Source: Rotaria sordida (Eukaryota > Rotifera > Eurotatoria > Philodinida > Philodinidae). From it: a DNA stretch of 64,000 bases. This document shows positions 62,651 to 64,000 of this stretch, in pieces. Location: contig CAJNOL010000007.1 in NCBI GenBank assembly GCA_905250125.1, positions 183,741 through 247,740 of the forward strand, in the 5' to 3' direction. The position numbers and the translations under genes are program-made. The stretch's first letter is position 1, and the number at the start of each line of letters is the position of its first letter. The notes beneath the pieces are model-generated. The model searched no databases, was not told the DNA's origin, and saw only the letters and a program-made list of their open reading frames with translations.

Positions 62651-63294
62651 ATTTTCGACACCGTACTAGAGAGCTATAAAAAAACACAAAAGCCACCAAT
62701 TATCACCCATTGTGATTCATTTGAAAGAATAAAATAGTAAACAGTCGATCGGACTATTTATATCTCTGATTATGATTTGTAACTTTTCATCGAGGGTTAT
62801 AAAGTCGGAAAAAATTTCTTATATTAATTTGTTTATTTTGAATATAATCACGAACAGTCAAAATACATAATAGCAAAATATTTGAAGAAAAGAAAAACCA
62901 TATTTTCAAAATTAACAAATGGGTATTTTACAACTATATTTGTGTCTATTATTTGCTCATAACAGAAAAATTTGATTCATTGATCCATGTCGGTATATAT
63001 TAGCATTCGAATGATTTTTATGCTCTGCTCTACTTTTACCTTTACTTCAATGTTTATTAAGGATTATCAACCGAAACGATACAATAAGAAAAAGAAGAAG
63101 GTAATTTTTTATTGTAGATATATATATATATAGATAGATAGATATGTCAATCTTAATCACTCACCTTGTATTATTAAACGATAAAACGTATCTACGCGTG
63201 ATTGCTTCGTTTATTTATTGAGGTTTTTTTTTACCAATACATAAAATATTCTTTTCATTTATTTAGATATTATTCTATCGTTGATTCTAATTAA

Positions 63295-64000
63295 ATGGCT
63301 TTAGCTTCAATTTATCCCATTAAACTTTCATCAAATGATACAGAAAAATTAGATAAATTAGTAAAAGATCTCAATAAAGTTGAATGGGAAAATGGTGAAT
63401 ATTATTTTCATAATTTTGTTGATTATTATCAATTACCACAAATAATACGTGTTGAACAAGGATGGAATACAAATTTGATTAAAAATCAATCAATGTATTT
63501 ACAAACATTATTTGATCGTTATTTAATTATTGCTTCACCATTATCATCATCAAGTAAAAGTAGTTCATCAAAACAAAAATATCTTATACCAGATTGGTTC
63601 CAAGGTGAATGTCGTATTGTATCAAAACACCCCGTACTTAAAAAACGTTGGTGGATTTTTCAAGGTACATTTGAATTATATCGATTTGATTTACCACGCT
63701 CAATAAAAGTTCTTGCTGATACACCAGCACATATGCGTAAAAAAGAAGCATCATCAACTCATGAATGGGATAAAATTGTTCTACGTAAAAGTGCTCGTCT
63801 AAATGTTGTACGTCGTGAACAATATCAATCACGTATTAAAAATGATAAAGGTGAATTAATTGTAAGTGAACCAAAAGAAGCATTTGTACTTCAAGATCCA
63901 AAAAGTGGCCATGAATTTATTTTACCACCTGGTGTACCATTACGTTTTGCAACATTAATTGAAGATACTGAATTACATGCACAATATAAAAGTCATGAAG
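63295..64000 (+). CDS. CABIT-domain protein (GAREM-like), N-terminal part
   Basis: A frame of 235 codons is open from ATG at 63295 to the window edge with no intron. The segment FVDYYQLPQIIRVEQGW, then LFDRYLIIAS, KYLIPDWFQGECRIV and FELYRFDLPRSIKVLADTPAHM follows the layout of a CABIT domain as in GAREM adaptors: a Leu-Pro-Gln-Ile/Val strand near the start, a QGxxRIV/F strand, then a second half beginning with a proline-initiated strand. GAREM proteins link growth-factor receptors to GRB2 and SHP2. A Ser/Lys-rich loop (about residues 84-97) is inserted. The rest of the gene lies outside the window, so the family assignment rests on a partial domain. Confidence 0.6.
   Translation, partial: MALASIYPIKLSSNDTEKLDKLVKDLNKVEWENGEYYFHNFVDYYQLPQIIRVEQGWNTNLIKNQSMYLQTLFDRYLIIASPLSSSSKSSSSKQKYLIPDWFQGECRIVSKHPVLKKRWWIFQGTFELYRFDLPRSIKVLADTPAHMRKKEASSTHEWDKIVLRKSARLNVVRREQYQSRIKNDKGELIVSEPKEAFVLQDPKSGHEFILPPGVPLRFATLIEDTELHAQYKSHE

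Larger units (their letters stand above)
61573..63294. other. intergenic between CUL3 and the CABIT gene
   Basis: T-rich 3' flank of CUL3, a near-perfect palindrome at 62,161-62,600, a small hairpin at 62,604-62,650 and a TA/GATA tract at 63,116-63,145. No coding region was recognised. Confidence 0.6.

Overview
The window looks like nuclear DNA of a bdelloid rotifer. This is an inference from AT-rich sequence, many 50-100 bp GT-AG introns inside animal genes, an ADP-ribosyltransferase joined to MORN repeats, an armadillo/TIR protein, and clear animal orthologues (CUL3, BCL9/legless, PKMYT1, BOP1, archease, tyrosine decarboxylase). There are no operons of bacterial type, no CRISPR array, and no rRNA or tRNA that I could support.

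Layout, left to right: a broken ART-MORN gene (minus, 0.3-1.6 kb); a decayed mariner transposase (minus, 3.3-4.3 kb); a 13-exon tyrosine decarboxylase (plus, 5.7-10.4 kb); a 15-exon ARM-TIR-SAM protein (minus, 12.4-16.0 kb); divergent from it, a small single-pass membrane protein followed 16 nt later by archease (plus, 16.4-21.6 kb); a DPP6/DPP10-like gene with up to five candidate first exons (plus, 21.8-34.1 kb), cut by a 100-N assembly gap before its hydrolase domain; PKMYT1 (minus, 34.9-38.3 kb); a tiny hydrophilic repeat protein (minus, 39.0-39.3 kb); BCL9/legless (minus, 39.9-43.7 kb); BOP1 (minus, 47.6-50.3 kb); CUL3 (plus, 54.2-61.6 kb); and the start of a CABIT-domain (GAREM-like) gene running off the right edge (plus, from 63.3 kb).

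Exon chains were built by joining conserved protein segments at GT/AG sites. The reading phase closes through every junction of TDC (821 aa), ARM-TIR-SAM (645 aa), archease (179 aa), PKMYT1 (455 aa), BCL9 (1142 aa), BOP1 (647 aa) and CUL3 (766 aa), and through the 536 available codons of the DPP gene.

The most striking feature that genes do not explain is a set of at least 13 long imperfect inverted repeats (foldback elements, about 0.3-0.9 kb each). Most lie inside the long introns of otherwise compact genes (TDC, archease, DPP, PKMYT1, CUL3). At least two, at 11.4-12.0 and 32.9-33.5 kb, are recognisably the same family, and the assembly gap begins inside sequence resembling another member. 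Once transcribed, these introns could fold into long hairpin RNAs. A second theme is multiple candidate first coding exons that all join in phase 0 (five for the DPP gene, two for CUL3). The genes are mostly unrelated housekeeping or signalling loci, so functional coupling is likely only for the closely spaced archease pair.
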